Of a stretch of 64,000 bases of DNA, positions 51,828 through 60,670 are shown piece after piece. Location: positions 62,001 through 126,000 of the forward strand of contig NZ_JAQMUE010000074.1 of NCBI RefSeq assembly GCF_028330985.1. Reading direction: 5' to 3'. The stretch comes from Roseofilum reptotaenium CS-1145. Its GTDB lineage: Bacteria; Cyanobacteriota; Cyanobacteriia; Cyanobacteriales; Desertifilaceae. Position numbers and translations under genes: made by a program. The notes under the pieces were generated by a model that saw only the letters and a program-made list of their open reading frames with translations, did not search any database and was not told where the DNA came from. Each line of letters begins with the position of its first letter. Positions within the stretch are counted from its first letter, which is position 1.

Positions 51828-54824
51828 ATGTCCGATGAGTATATTGTGGTTAAAACCAGTGAATATACTTCCCTTCAAGAGGAAGTAAAACGCCTCAGAG
51901 AACGGGTATGGGCACTTGAACAGCCGACCCAAATTCAACCTGAACCTATCCAGGTGGCTCAACAAAAAGCCCTTTTAGCCGTCATTACACGCATTCGTCA
52001 ATCTCTGGATGTGGAAACTATTTTCCAATCAACAGCGATAGAAGTACGACAACTGTTAAATGCCGATCGGGTAGGCATGTATCAATTTGCTGAAAACTCT
52101 AACTACCAATGGGGGGAATTTGTCTCCGAGGATGTCTTACCTCCTTTTTCTTCCACTTTAGCTGCTCGGATTGAAGATCACTGTTTTGGCGATAATTATG
52201 CCCAATATTACCAAGAAGGACGAATTTGGGCTTGCAATGATATTTATGCACAAGGTTTAAATACTTGTCATATTCAGATCTTAGAACAATTCCAAGTCCA
52301 AGCTAATTTGGTGGTTCCCCTCCTAAAGGGAGAGATATTATGGGGACTTCTCTGTATTCATCAGTGTGGCGATCCTCGATGTTGGCAACCCCAAGAAATA
52401 GAATTTGTTTCCCAAATCGCGGTTCATTTAGGAGTTGCTCTACAGCAGGCAGAAGTCTTAGCCGGGCAAAAACAACAGTCAGATCGGTTAGCTAAAGCGG
52501 TAGCTCAGGCTGTGGATCGGGAACAGGCGATCGCTGCTGTAATCACGAAAATCCGCCAATCCCTCGATCTCGATACTATTTTTCGCACCACCACCGATGA
52601 AGTCCGTCAACTGCTCAAAGCCGATCGAGTCGTCATTTATCGTTTTAACGAAGATTGGAGTGGAGAATTTGTTGTAGACTCCGTCGCTCCGATGTGGAAA
52701 TCCTTAATTATCGGGCAACAGAAAAATCCAAATTTGAACGGTCAGATTAGTGAATGTAGTCTCAAAAACCTAGAACATTTGTCCGTCACAGATACTTACT
52801 TCCAGCAAACCCAAGGCCAATTATTTAATCAAGTGCAATTATTTCGGGTTTGTTCAGATATCTATAATAGTAATTTTTCTGAATGTTATATTCAGGCCTT
52901 AGAATCCTATCAAGCTAGAGCCTATGCCATTGTCGCCATTTATCAACACCAGCGTCTATGGGGCTTATTAGCTGTCTTTCAAAATTCCGGCCCCAGAGAT
53001 TGGCAAGAGATTGAAATCAACTTCTTAGTTCAGATTAGTTCTCAATTAGGAGTGGCGATTCAACAAGCAGAATTATTAGCCCAAACCCAAAAACGCTCTA
53101 GCGAATTAAAAAGCACATTAGATGCCCAACTGCAAAAACGAGCCAATGAATTAGAGCAAGAAGCACAACGGGAGAAGGCGATCGCTGAAGTAATTGATAA
53201 AATTCGTCGTACCCTAGACTTAGAGACTATTTTTCAAACGGCTGCAACAGAAGTCCGACAACTGCTAAATGCAGATCGAGTCGCTATTTTTGAGTTTGAT
53301 CGCGAGTCCGACTGTACTCAGGGAAAATTTGTTTCTGAAGATGTCTTACCTAGCTTTGAATCAACCTTAACTCAAAAAGTTTATGATTATTGTTTTGATT
53401 GGCATCAGAACAATAATCATAAACCCGGAAAACTACAAGCCATTTCCGACATTTTTACGGCAGATCTATCTCCTTGCTATTTTAATATCTTAAACAAATT
53501 TCAAATTCGTGCCAATCTAGTTCTCCCCCTAGTTAAAGGGAATCAGTTATGGGGTTTGCTATGTATTCATCAATGTTCCAAAGCCAGAACTTGGGACCCC
53601 AAAGAAATTGAATTTACCCGTAAAATTGCCATTCAGTTAGGCGTAGCCTTACAACAGGCAGAATTACTCTCTCAAGCACAAAAGCGATCCAGTGAATTAC
53701 GAATAACCCTAGCAGATTTAAATGCCATTGTTGATAATTTAGCCGATGGCTTATTAGTGACTGATACCCAAGGGAGAGTAACTCGGTTTAATCCTGCTCT
53801 TTTGTCGATGTTTAACTTAGAACGATGGCAACTAGAAGGACAGAATGTTTGGACGATTTTCTCCCCTGAATTAGAGGAGTTGATCGCATTAATTCATAAT
53901 CGAAATCAAGAAATTATTACCCTTGATGTGAAGTTGGGGAATCATCGCGAAGGTCAAGCCTTAGCGACGAGTATTATTAAGGAAGGAGAAGGAATGGAAG
54001 GGGATCAATGTATGGGTTCAGTGATTCTCATTCGAGATGTCACTGTCGAGCGGGAAGTAGATCGGATGAAAACTGATTTCTTAAACACAGTTTCCCATGA
54101 ATTGAGAACCCCTTTAACTTCAGTACTAGGATTTGCAGAAATGATTCAGGAGAAGCTGGAAGAAATTATTTTTCCTGCAACTATACAACAGGATAGAAAA
54201 GTGAAGCGATCGGTTGTCGCAGTCAGTAATAACATTGACATTATCATTTCTGAAGCAGAACGGTTAACCTCCCTAATCAATGATGTATTAGATATTGCAA
54301 AAATGGAATCTGGTCGAGTAGACTGGAATATTCAACCCGTTAATCCAAAGGTGATTTTAGATCGAGCGATTGCCGTAACTTTTTCTCTCATCAACAGTAA
54401 TAATTTACAGTTAATCAAAAAAATCCATCCAGATTTACCCGTGATTGAAGTTGATACCGATCGCCTGATTCAAGTCCTCATTAATTTAATCTCTAATGCT
54501 GTAAAATTTACCGAACAAGGAACCATTACTTGTGAAGCAGAGGTTGCAGACAATCACCTGGTGGTTTCCATTATTGATACAGGTATAGGTATTGCACCAG
54601 AAAACCAGGATACTGTATTTGAGCGGTTTAAGCAAGTGGGGGATATTTTAACGAATAAACCTAAAGGAACAGGTTTAGGATTAGCAATTTGTAAACAGAT
54701 TATTGAATATCATGGGGGTAAAATTTGGGTTGAAAGTGCCCTTAATCAAGGAAGTAAGTTTTCTTTTTTGCTTCCCCTCGATCCAAAAGTGGTTAGACAG
54801 CATATAGAGGAATTCAATGAATAA
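51828..54824 (+). CDS. Candidate DXCF cyanobacteriochrome histidine kinase (GAF-GAF-GAF-PAS-HisKA-HATPase)
   Basis: A 998-residue cytoplasmic kinase. Three GAF domains: GAF1 (about 45-210), GAF2 (about 232-415) and GAF3 (about 450-612). GAF1 has DHCF (Cys119) and CH (Cys147-His148); GAF3 has DYCF (Cys522) and CY (Cys550-Tyr551). In both, the cysteines are 28 residues apart, as in the DXCF cyanobacteriochrome TePixJ, where they hold a bilin. GAF2 has the second cysteine only (Cys353-Tyr354). A PAS domain (about 632-742), HisKA (His757 in SHELRTP) and HATPase (NLISNAVKF, DTGIGI, GTGLGL) follow. It overlaps the next gene by 8 bases. Bilin binding is inferred, not shown. Confidence 0.85.
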   Translation: MSDEYIVVKTSEYTSLQEEVKRLRERVWALEQPTQIQPEPIQVAQQKALLAVITRIRQSLDVETIFQSTAIEVRQLLNADRVGMYQFAENSNYQWGEFVSEDVLPPFSSTLAARIEDHCFGDNYAQYYQEGRIWACNDIYAQGLNTCHIQILEQFQVQANLVVPLLKGEILWGLLCIHQCGDPRCWQPQEIEFVSQIAVHLGVALQQAEVLAGQKQQSDRLAKAVAQAVDREQAIAAVITKIRQSLDLDTIFRTTTDEVRQLLKADRVVIYRFNEDWSGEFVVDSVAPMWKSLIIGQQKNPNLNGQISECSLKNLEHLSVTDTYFQQTQGQLFNQVQLFRVCSDIYNSNFSECYIQALESYQARAYAIVAIYQHQRLWGLLAVFQNSGPRDWQEIEINFLVQISSQLGVAIQQAELLAQTQKRSSELKSTLDAQLQKRANELEQEAQREKAIAEVIDKIRRTLDLETIFQTAATEVRQLLNADRVAIFEFDRESDCTQGKFVSEDVLPSFESTLTQKVYDYCFDWHQNNNHKPGKLQAISDIFTADLSPCYFNILNKFQIRANLVLPLVKGNQLWGLLCIHQCSKARTWDPKEIEFTRKIAIQLGVALQQAELLSQAQKRSSELRITLADLNAIVDNLADGLLVTDTQGRVTRFNPALLSMFNLERWQLEGQNVWTIFSPELEELIALIHNRNQEIITLDVKLGNHREGQALATSIIKEGEGMEGDQCMGSVILIRDVTVEREVDRMKTDFLNTVSHELRTPLTSVLGFAEMIQEKLEEIIFPATIQQDRKVKRSVVAVSNNIDIIISEAERLTSLINDVLDIAKMESGRVDWNIQPVNPKVILDRAIAVTFSLINSNNLQLIKKIHPDLPVIEVDTDRLIQVLINLISNAVKFTEQGTITCEAEVADNHLVVSIIDTGIGIAPENQDTVFERFKQVGDILTNKPKGTGLGLAICKQIIEYHGGKIWVESALNQGSKFSFLLPLDPKVVRQHIEEFNE

Positions 54825-55206
54825 AAAAGTCTTAATTGTTGATGATGAACCTAACATCCTTATCCTCATGGAACAAGCTCTTGAAAAATTGGAGGATGAA
54901 GATGACGTAATTCTCTTAACAGCTAAAAACGGTCAAGAAGCATTGCAGGTAATTGAAGAAGAAAACCCTGACTTAGTTTTTTTAGATGTGATGATGCCTA
55001 AGATGAATGGACTAGAAGTTTGTGCCCAAGTTAAAGAAAATTCTAAGTTTGATAATATCTATATTATTATGCTGACGGCAAAAGGTCAAGAGTTTGATAG
55101 AAAAACAGGCATAGCTGTAGGAGCAGATTTGTATATGACTAAACCTTTTCGTCCGAAGGAAGTATTGGCTAAATCAAGAGAAATTCTTGGATTTATAAAT
55201 GAGTAA
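54817..55206 (+). CDS. CheY-like response regulator
   Basis: A 129-residue single receiver domain. VLIVDDEP at the start, the phosphate acceptor Asp57 in LVFLDVMMPKMNG, and the lysine in LYMTKPFRPKE are all intact. No output domain. The start codon overlaps the kinase gene by 8 bases, so the two are translationally coupled and almost certainly partners. It should take phosphate from the kinase's His757 and act on the next gene product or a shared target. Confidence 0.93.
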   Translation: MNKKVLIVDDEPNILILMEQALEKLEDEDDVILLTAKNGQEALQVIEEENPDLVFLDVMMPKMNGLEVCAQVKENSKFDNIYIIMLTAKGQEFDRKTGIAVGADLYMTKPFRPKEVLAKSREILGFINE

Positions 55207-55212
55207 ATTTTA

Positions 55213-56598
55213 ATGATAAATATTAATTTTAAAAAAATTGTCCTCAAGCCTAGAATAAAAAAAATCATCCAGCGGCTCACTAACGATAATCATCAGATAG
55301 GGATTTTAGACGATCGTCAAATTCCCATTTTAGGAGAGCTAACCCTAGCTAATGCCCAAGGATATGAAATTGCTGTAGAAGATAAAATTTTAGGTTGGGT
55401 CGTCAGCGAAGATATCCATGATTCGATTGCCCAACTGGTTATTTATTTAATTGAAATAGAAGTCAACAAAAAAGTGTTAGCGGCTGATGCTTTAGACAAA
55501 TACGAAGAACTAAACTTTTTGTATGATATCTCCTCTAAAATATCTACGTGTTTGCATGTCCATGAAGTGATCAAGCTCATGGCGAATGAAGCATTCAAAC
55601 AAATACCGGGTAATGCATTAGTGGTCATGATTTATAATGCTTATGAACAATCTATGCAAACTTTTTATCCTAAAACTGATGAAAATCAAGTCATCTTAGG
55701 GAAGAAAATTCCAACTAATATCGGAATTTATGGTTCTGTTTTTAATTCAGGAAAGGCGGAAATTGTAAATCAGGTGACTTTAGATCCTCGATTTATTCCT
55801 CAAGATTTTGAAATTGTGTCTATGATGTGTTGTCCGTTAATGACACAAACGGGGAAATTAGGCATAATTCAAATTAGTAGCGATCGCGCTCTAGACTATA
55901 CAGCCCAAGACCTCAAATTATTTACAGCTCTAGCTTCCCAAGCCGCCGCATCAATTCAGAATGCTCTATTTTATGAACAACTCCGGGACTATTCCTATAC
56001 CTTAGAGAGAAAAGTAGCTGAAAGAACCGCTGAATTAGAGCGAGTAAACCAAGAATTAAATCAACTGGCTAATTTAGATGGCTTAACCCAAGTGGCAAAC
56101 CGTCGCTGTTTGCAAGAAACATTTGATCGAGAATGGTCTCGACTGGCAAGGGAGAAATTGCCCCTATCCATTATTATCTGTGATGTAGATTATTTTAAGC
56201 GTTATAATGATACTTATGGGCATCAAATGGGAGATGAATGCTTACAAAAAATAGCCGAAGCAATCAAACAAGCTTTAAAAAGACCAGCGGATTTAGTGGC
56301 TCGATATGGTGGAGAAGAATTTGTCGTAATTTTGCCCAATACTCAAGCATCTGGAGCTTGGATAGTTGCTCAAGAAATCCAAGAGCATGTGCGTCAACTA
56401 TCCCTCGATCATCAAGCCTCACTCGTTAGTCCTTTTATTACGATGAGTATGGGACTCTCTTCAACCATCCCCACTCACGAAACGTCAGGAGAAGAATTGT
56501 TTGAAATTGCGGATCAAGCCCTCTACGAAGCTAAAAAACAGGGTCGCGATCGCATGATATTTCGGGAATTCAAATCGCCAGATCTTCAACCTCAATAA
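55213..56598 (+). CDS. GAF-GGDEF diguanylate cyclase
   Basis: A 461-residue protein. An N-terminal region (about 1-90) of unknown fold is followed by a GAF domain (about 100-255) without the bilin cysteines. A coiled coil (about 255-285) leads to the GGDEF domain with DGLTQVANRRCLQ, DVDYFKRYNDTYGHQMGD and the active ARYGGEEFVVI (366-370). The inhibitory I-site RPAD (357-360) is present at the usual 5-residue spacing, so cyclic di-GMP should inhibit it. It lies 6 bases after the receiver gene and belongs to the same operon. Confidence 0.92.
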   Translation: MININFKKIVLKPRIKKIIQRLTNDNHQIGILDDRQIPILGELTLANAQGYEIAVEDKILGWVVSEDIHDSIAQLVIYLIEIEVNKKVLAADALDKYEELNFLYDISSKISTCLHVHEVIKLMANEAFKQIPGNALVVMIYNAYEQSMQTFYPKTDENQVILGKKIPTNIGIYGSVFNSGKAEIVNQVTLDPRFIPQDFEIVSMMCCPLMTQTGKLGIIQISSDRALDYTAQDLKLFTALASQAAASIQNALFYEQLRDYSYTLERKVAERTAELERVNQELNQLANLDGLTQVANRRCLQETFDREWSRLAREKLPLSIIICDVDYFKRYNDTYGHQMGDECLQKIAEAIKQALKRPADLVARYGGEEFVVILPNTQASGAWIVAQEIQEHVRQLSLDHQASLVSPFITMSMGLSSTIPTHETSGEELFEIADQALYEAKKQGRDRMIFREFKSPDLQPQ

Positions 56599-56606
56599 CC
56601 CAAAGT

Positions 56607-56632
56607 GCCAGAGAATGATGGTATCTCTAGGC
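56607..56632 (+). terminator. Probable terminator of the light-signalling operon
   Basis: GCCAGAGA and TCTCTAGGC form a stem with one mismatch right after the GGDEF gene, followed by TTTAGTGT. It is of moderate strength. Confidence 0.45.
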
Positions 56633-56723
56633 TTTAGTGTATCATTCATCATTCATAGTGAATTCAATATTTCATTGCTAAACTAAGATCGGATCGCAAT
56701 CTTACGTTGAGAACCCAAACGCT

Positions 56724-58040
56724 ATGGTTGATGCAAAAAACCAACCCTCTGTCCCCCATGTCGTGATTGTTGGAGGAGGCTTTGGGGGGCTTTATGCAGC
56801 CCAAAGCCTAGGCAAAGCACCGGTTAAACTGACCTTAATCGATAAACGCAATTTCCACCTATTTCAACCCTTACTGTATCAAGTGGCGACGGGCAGTTTA
56901 TCTCCTGCGGATATTTCTTCTCCTCTGCGCTTGGTTTTAAATCAAAATAAAAACACCCAAGTCCTTTTAGATCATGTAAAGGATATTGATCCCGATCGCC
57001 AACAGCTTACCCTCGACAACCGTACCCTCTCCTACGATACCCTGATTCTGGCCACGGGTGTGAAGCATCACTATTTTGGCAACGACCAATGGCAAAATAT
57101 TGCCCCTGGTTTGAAAACTATCGAAGATGCTCTGCTCATGCGTCGCCGCATTTATGGCGCATTTGAAGCCGCAGAAAAAGAAACTGATCCCGAAAAACAA
57201 AAAGCTTGGCTGACGTTTGTGATAGTCGGTGGTGGCCCGACTGGAGTAGAATTAGCAGGGGCGATCGCCGAATTAGCCCATAGCGTCCTCAAAAACGACT
57301 TTCATCACATCAACACCACCAGCGCCCAAATTTTGCTCCTAGAGGGTGTAGATCGCATCTTACCTCCTTACGCGCCAGAATTGTCCATTAGAGCAGAAGA
57401 AGACCTTACCCAGCTAGGAGTAAGGGTACAAACTCAGACCCTAGTCACCCAAGTCACGGACAGTTCAGTAACCGTGCGGCAAGGAGAAAAAGAAAACGTA
57501 ATTCCTGCTCGTACCATTCTCTGGGCTGCTGGGGTCAAGGCTTCGAGTCTTGGGAAAGTACTCAATCAGAAAACCGGAGTTGCCCTAGATCGGGCAGGTC
57601 GGGTAAGGGTAGAAGAGAACCTAAGCATTCCCGGTTATCCGAACATTTTCGTTATTGGTGACCTAGCCAACTTCTCCCATCAAGGAGAGCAACCCTTACC
57701 CGGTATTGCCCCGGTCGCTATGCAACAAGGTAAATATGTGGCCCAATGGATAAAACAGGAACTGCGCGGCCAAACCCATTCCCCCTTCCGCTATACCGAA
57801 GTTGGAAGTCTAGCCGTAATTGGTCAAAATGCGGCGGTGGTAGACTTAGGATGGATTAAGCTCACCGGATTTATTGCCTGGTTAACCTGGGTATTCGCCC
57901 ATATCTATTATTTAATCGAGTTTGATAATAAATTAGTCGTCATGGTCCAATGGGGATGGAACTACCTGACCAGTGGAAGAGGAGCACGGTTGATTACCGG
58001 TGAAGATTCTCTTCCCAAAGGAGTAATGAGTAATGAGTAA
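56724..58040 (+). CDS. Type 2 NADH dehydrogenase (NDH-2)
   Basis: A 438-residue membrane-associated flavoprotein that passes electrons from NAD(P)H to quinone without pumping protons. The FAD-binding start VVIVGGGFGGLYAAQSLG, the second nucleotide site FVIVGGGPTGVELAGAIAEL and GRVRVEENLSIPGYPNIFVI with GDLANF are the family's signatures. The C-terminal hydrophobic stretch (WIKLTGFIAWLTWVFAHIYY) is the membrane anchor. It probably acts in thylakoid or plasma-membrane respiration and as a redox sensor, as shown for Synechocystis Ndb proteins. Which of NdbA/B/C it matches cannot be decided here. Confidence 0.93.
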   Translation: MVDAKNQPSVPHVVIVGGGFGGLYAAQSLGKAPVKLTLIDKRNFHLFQPLLYQVATGSLSPADISSPLRLVLNQNKNTQVLLDHVKDIDPDRQQLTLDNRTLSYDTLILATGVKHHYFGNDQWQNIAPGLKTIEDALLMRRRIYGAFEAAEKETDPEKQKAWLTFVIVGGGPTGVELAGAIAELAHSVLKNDFHHINTTSAQILLLEGVDRILPPYAPELSIRAEEDLTQLGVRVQTQTLVTQVTDSSVTVRQGEKENVIPARTILWAAGVKASSLGKVLNQKTGVALDRAGRVRVEENLSIPGYPNIFVIGDLANFSHQGEQPLPGIAPVAMQQGKYVAQWIKQELRGQTHSPFRYTEVGSLAVIGQNAAVVDLGWIKLTGFIAWLTWVFAHIYYLIEFDNKLVVMVQWGWNYLTSGRGARLITGEDSLPKGVMSNE

Positions 58041-58097
58041 TAGGACATTTCCCCGTGTCTCCGTGTCCCCGCATCCCCGTGTCTCTCCCATTCCCCC
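58041..58097. repeat. CCCCGTGTCTCCGTG minisatellite
   Basis: Degenerate tandem CCGTGTCTCCGTGTCCCCG units fill the gap between the NDH-2 and YjbQ genes. The complement-like GACACGGAG tract is seen at 38138-38175 and 60508-60535. Confidence 0.7.
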
Positions 58098-58517
58098 ATG
58101 ACCCATTATCAAACCCAATTGCATATCAAAACCACAGGAAAGAACTTTTCTGCTATCACGGCTCAAATTAAACAAGTAGTCAAAGAATCCGGGATTCAAA
58201 CTGGATTATGTACTCTGTTTTTAAGGCATACTTCCGCCAGTTTAGTCATTCAAGAAAATGCCGATCCTGATGTTTTGCAAGATTTAGCTAACTTTTTTGC
58301 CAAATTAGTTCCTGAAGATGGAATAAGTTATATTCATGATGCTGAAGGGCCAGATGATATGCCCGCTCATATCCGCAGCGCATTAACCAAAACGTCAGAA
58401 CAAATTCCCATTCACCAAGGACGCTTACTGTTAGGGACTTGGCAGGGGATTTACTTATGGGAACATCGCAGTCGGAGTCACCACCGGGAACTGGTCGTTC
58501 ATATTAGTGGAAATTAG
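58098..58517 (+). CDS. YjbQ family protein (secondary thiamine-phosphate synthase)
   Basis: A 139-residue enzyme-like protein, HIKTTGKNFSAITAQIKQV at the start, then GLCTLFLRHTSASLVIQENA, DPDVLQDLANFFAKLVPED and the end GTWQGIYLWEHRSRSHHREL. These are the YjbQ/UPF0047 hallmarks; conserved His and Glu/Asp residues form a probable active site. E. coli YjbQ has weak thiamine-phosphate synthase activity in vitro; the true role is unclear. It lies 12 bases before the first solute-binding gene in the same direction. Confidence 0.9.
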   Translation: MTHYQTQLHIKTTGKNFSAITAQIKQVVKESGIQTGLCTLFLRHTSASLVIQENADPDVLQDLANFFAKLVPEDGISYIHDAEGPDDMPAHIRSALTKTSEQIPIHQGRLLLGTWQGIYLWEHRSRSHHRELVVHISGN

Positions 58518-58529
58518 GAAAACATTCAG

Positions 58530-59432
58530 ATGCAGAAAAAACTAGCGATCGCTACAGCTCTATTGAGCTTAATTCCCCTTTCTATTGCTTATCCCAGTTG
58601 GGCAGCTAATGTTCTTGAACAAGTGAATCAAAGCGGAACCTTACGAGTTGCCGTTCGCCAAGATACCATTCCCTTTGGATTCAAAAATGATCGAGGACAA
58701 TGGATGGGGTTTTCTGTGGATTTAGTTAAGCGTATTCAAGCCGAGCTAGAAGCAGAACTGAATAAAACTATTGAGATAGAATGGGTCGAAGTTGATACCC
58801 AAAATCGGTTTCAAGCCATTCAAGAGAATCAGGTAGATCTCGATTGTGGCTCAAACTCTTTTACTTGGGAACGAGATGAAATCGTCGATTTTTCTATTAG
58901 CTACTTTAGCACAGGTACTCAGCTTTTGGTTCCCCAACAAACTAAGCTAGGAAACCCAGAATCTTTACAGGGGAAACGGATAGGAGTTATTGAAAATACC
59001 ACCAATGCTGAAATCATTCAAAAGATCCAACCCAATGCTGAATTTATCTGGGTGCGCGATCGCGTCCAGGGATTGCAACAATTAGAACAAGGAAACATTG
59101 ATGCCCTAGTGAGTGATGGAGTTCTCCTAGAAGCTCTCCGGAGAACCGCCAAAGACCCCCAAGCCTGGAGAGTGACCCCCAGTCGTCCTTACAGCTTAGA
59201 ATCCTATGCTTGTATTCTCCCAGAAAACAATTCTCGTTGGCAATCAATGATTAATTACAGCTTGGTTAAATATATGCAAGGATTTTTAACCGATAAACCG
59301 GCTGAAATTGCCATTTTTCAACGCTGGTTTGGAACAGATGGCTTACTTCCCTATCCTCGACAAGCCGTTTATTTTCATTATCAAGAAACTCTAAACTCTT
59401 TACAGTGGCTTCCAGAAAATGAATGGGAATAA
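58530..59432 (+). CDS. Amino-acid-type solute-binding protein (SBP_bac_3), copy 1
   Basis: A 300-residue periplasmic binding protein. A signal peptide (LAIATALLSLIPLSIAYPSWA) precedes the two-lobed fold: TLRVAVRQDTIPFGFKNDRG, MGFSVDLVKRIQAEL, and DLDCGSNSFTWERDEIVDFS, as in glutamate/polar amino acid binding proteins. The hinge SLQGKRIGVIENTTNAEIIQ and the second-lobe block LVSDGVLLEALRR match. No permease or ATPase gene is adjacent. It forms a tandem pair with the next gene, from which it differs by about half its residues. Confidence 0.87.
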   Translation: MQKKLAIATALLSLIPLSIAYPSWAANVLEQVNQSGTLRVAVRQDTIPFGFKNDRGQWMGFSVDLVKRIQAELEAELNKTIEIEWVEVDTQNRFQAIQENQVDLDCGSNSFTWERDEIVDFSISYFSTGTQLLVPQQTKLGNPESLQGKRIGVIENTTNAEIIQKIQPNAEFIWVRDRVQGLQQLEQGNIDALVSDGVLLEALRRTAKDPQAWRVTPSRPYSLESYACILPENNSRWQSMINYSLVKYMQGFLTDKPAEIAIFQRWFGTDGLLPYPRQAVYFHYQETLNSLQWLPENEWE

Positions 59433-59581
59433 CTGTAAGATGGGGAGGAAAATCCCTGACAAGCGATTTCATCTTCCTACAAATTCACCGTATTGTTATT
59501 TGTAATAGCGATAAAAATTGACAATGAAGATAAGCCTTGAGTATCATGCAGCAGATGAATTAATTCAGTGAGGGAAAAACC

Positions 59582-60475
59582 ATGAAACGGAATTTAGCAA
59601 TCGCCGTCCTAACTTTGCTGTTTTCAGGCAGTCTATCCCTACCCAGTTGGGCAGAGACAGTGATAGAAAAAGTCATGCGTACAGGGGTACTCACGGCAGG
59701 AACTCGTACCCATACAGCACCTTTTGCTTATATTAATGAGCAAGAAGAGTTAGTGGGCTATTCGATTGATATGCTTGACCGAATTCGCCAAGAAATGGAA
59801 GCTCAACTGGGGAAAGAAATCACCTTAGAGTTAGTTGAAGTCACGCCGGATACTCGCATTCCTGCAATTACCAATCGCACGGTTGATTTAGTCTGTGGAG
59901 TCACCAGTTTTACTTGGGATCGGGATGTTTTTGTAGACTTTTCCTTAAGTTATGCTGTCACCGGGACTCGTTTATTGGTTCAACAAGGAAATCGATTAGA
60001 ATCACCAGACTCTTTAAAAGGTAAAAAAGTAGGTGTATTACTGGGAACGACAAATGAACAGGTCATTCAACTGATTCAACCGGATGCCGATCTGGTTCCT
60101 ATGCGCGGTAGTGCGGAAGGATTAGCTGCTCTCCAAGATGGTAAGATTGATGCGTTTGCGTGGGATGGTGTGCTTTTAGAAGGTTTACGCAAAACGGCCA
60201 GCGATCCAGATCAATTTAAGGTTGTCCCTGAAGTTCCTTATACCCGTGAAGGAATTGCTTGTATGATGCCAGAAGATAATTCTAAATTCCGCGATCTGGT
60301 TAACTATAGCTTGGCTAAATTCATGCAAGGTTACCTGATGGAGAGACCGGATGATGTAGCCGTCATTAATCGCTGGTTTGGGTCTGAAGGAGTTATTCCC
60401 ATTAATCAGGATTTAGTGGTTGAGTTTTTTCAGGATGTTATTGATACCCATGGTCAAGTGCCAATCGCCCCATAG
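59582..60475 (+). CDS. Amino-acid-type solute-binding protein (SBP_bac_3), copy 2
   Basis: A 297-residue paralogue of the previous protein. Signal peptide (LAIAVLTLLFSGSLSLPSWA), then VLTAGTRTHTAPFAYINEQE, VGYSIDMLDRIRQEM, DLVCGVTSFTWDRDVFVDFS and FAWDGVLLEGLRKTA in the same order. The ligand pocket differs in key places (AGTRTHTAPFAY against VRQDTIPFGF), suggesting a different ligand. GTGAGGGAAAAACC before the ATG holds a good ribosome site (AGGGA). The pair arose by duplication; neither has a transporter next to it. Confidence 0.87.
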   Translation: MKRNLAIAVLTLLFSGSLSLPSWAETVIEKVMRTGVLTAGTRTHTAPFAYINEQEELVGYSIDMLDRIRQEMEAQLGKEITLELVEVTPDTRIPAITNRTVDLVCGVTSFTWDRDVFVDFSLSYAVTGTRLLVQQGNRLESPDSLKGKKVGVLLGTTNEQVIQLIQPDADLVPMRGSAEGLAALQDGKIDAFAWDGVLLEGLRKTASDPDQFKVVPEVPYTREGIACMMPEDNSKFRDLVNYSLAKFMQGYLMERPDDVAVINRWFGSEGVIPINQDLVVEFFQDVIDTHGQVPIAP

Positions 60476-60507
60476 CTCCCCCTTTCAAGGGAATGATTGG
60501 ACTGGGG

Positions 60508-60535
60508 ATGACACGGAGAAACGGAGAAACGGAGA
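60508..60535. repeat. ACACGGAGAAACGGAG minisatellite
   Basis: About three degenerate GAAACGGA units follow the second solute-binding gene. The rest of the 193-base spacer shows only the HNH terminator. Confidence 0.55.
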
Positions 60536-60642
60536 CTCTCTAGACAAGGAGAATGGGTAATGACCAATCTGCTGGGTTGAGGAGCCTTTCCTCCATATTC
60601 CCTAGAGATTTGCACATCATTACCCATCATTTAGCGTTGAAA

Positions 60643-60670
60643 AAACCCCTGAAGATGAAGTCAGGGGTTT
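60643..60670 (-). terminator. Terminator of the HNH nuclease gene
   Basis: AAACCCCTGA (60643-60652) and TCAGGGGTTT (60661-60670) pair perfectly around 8 bases; on the minus strand the stem ends in TTTTTTC. It overlaps the stop codon of the HNH gene. Confidence 0.85.
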
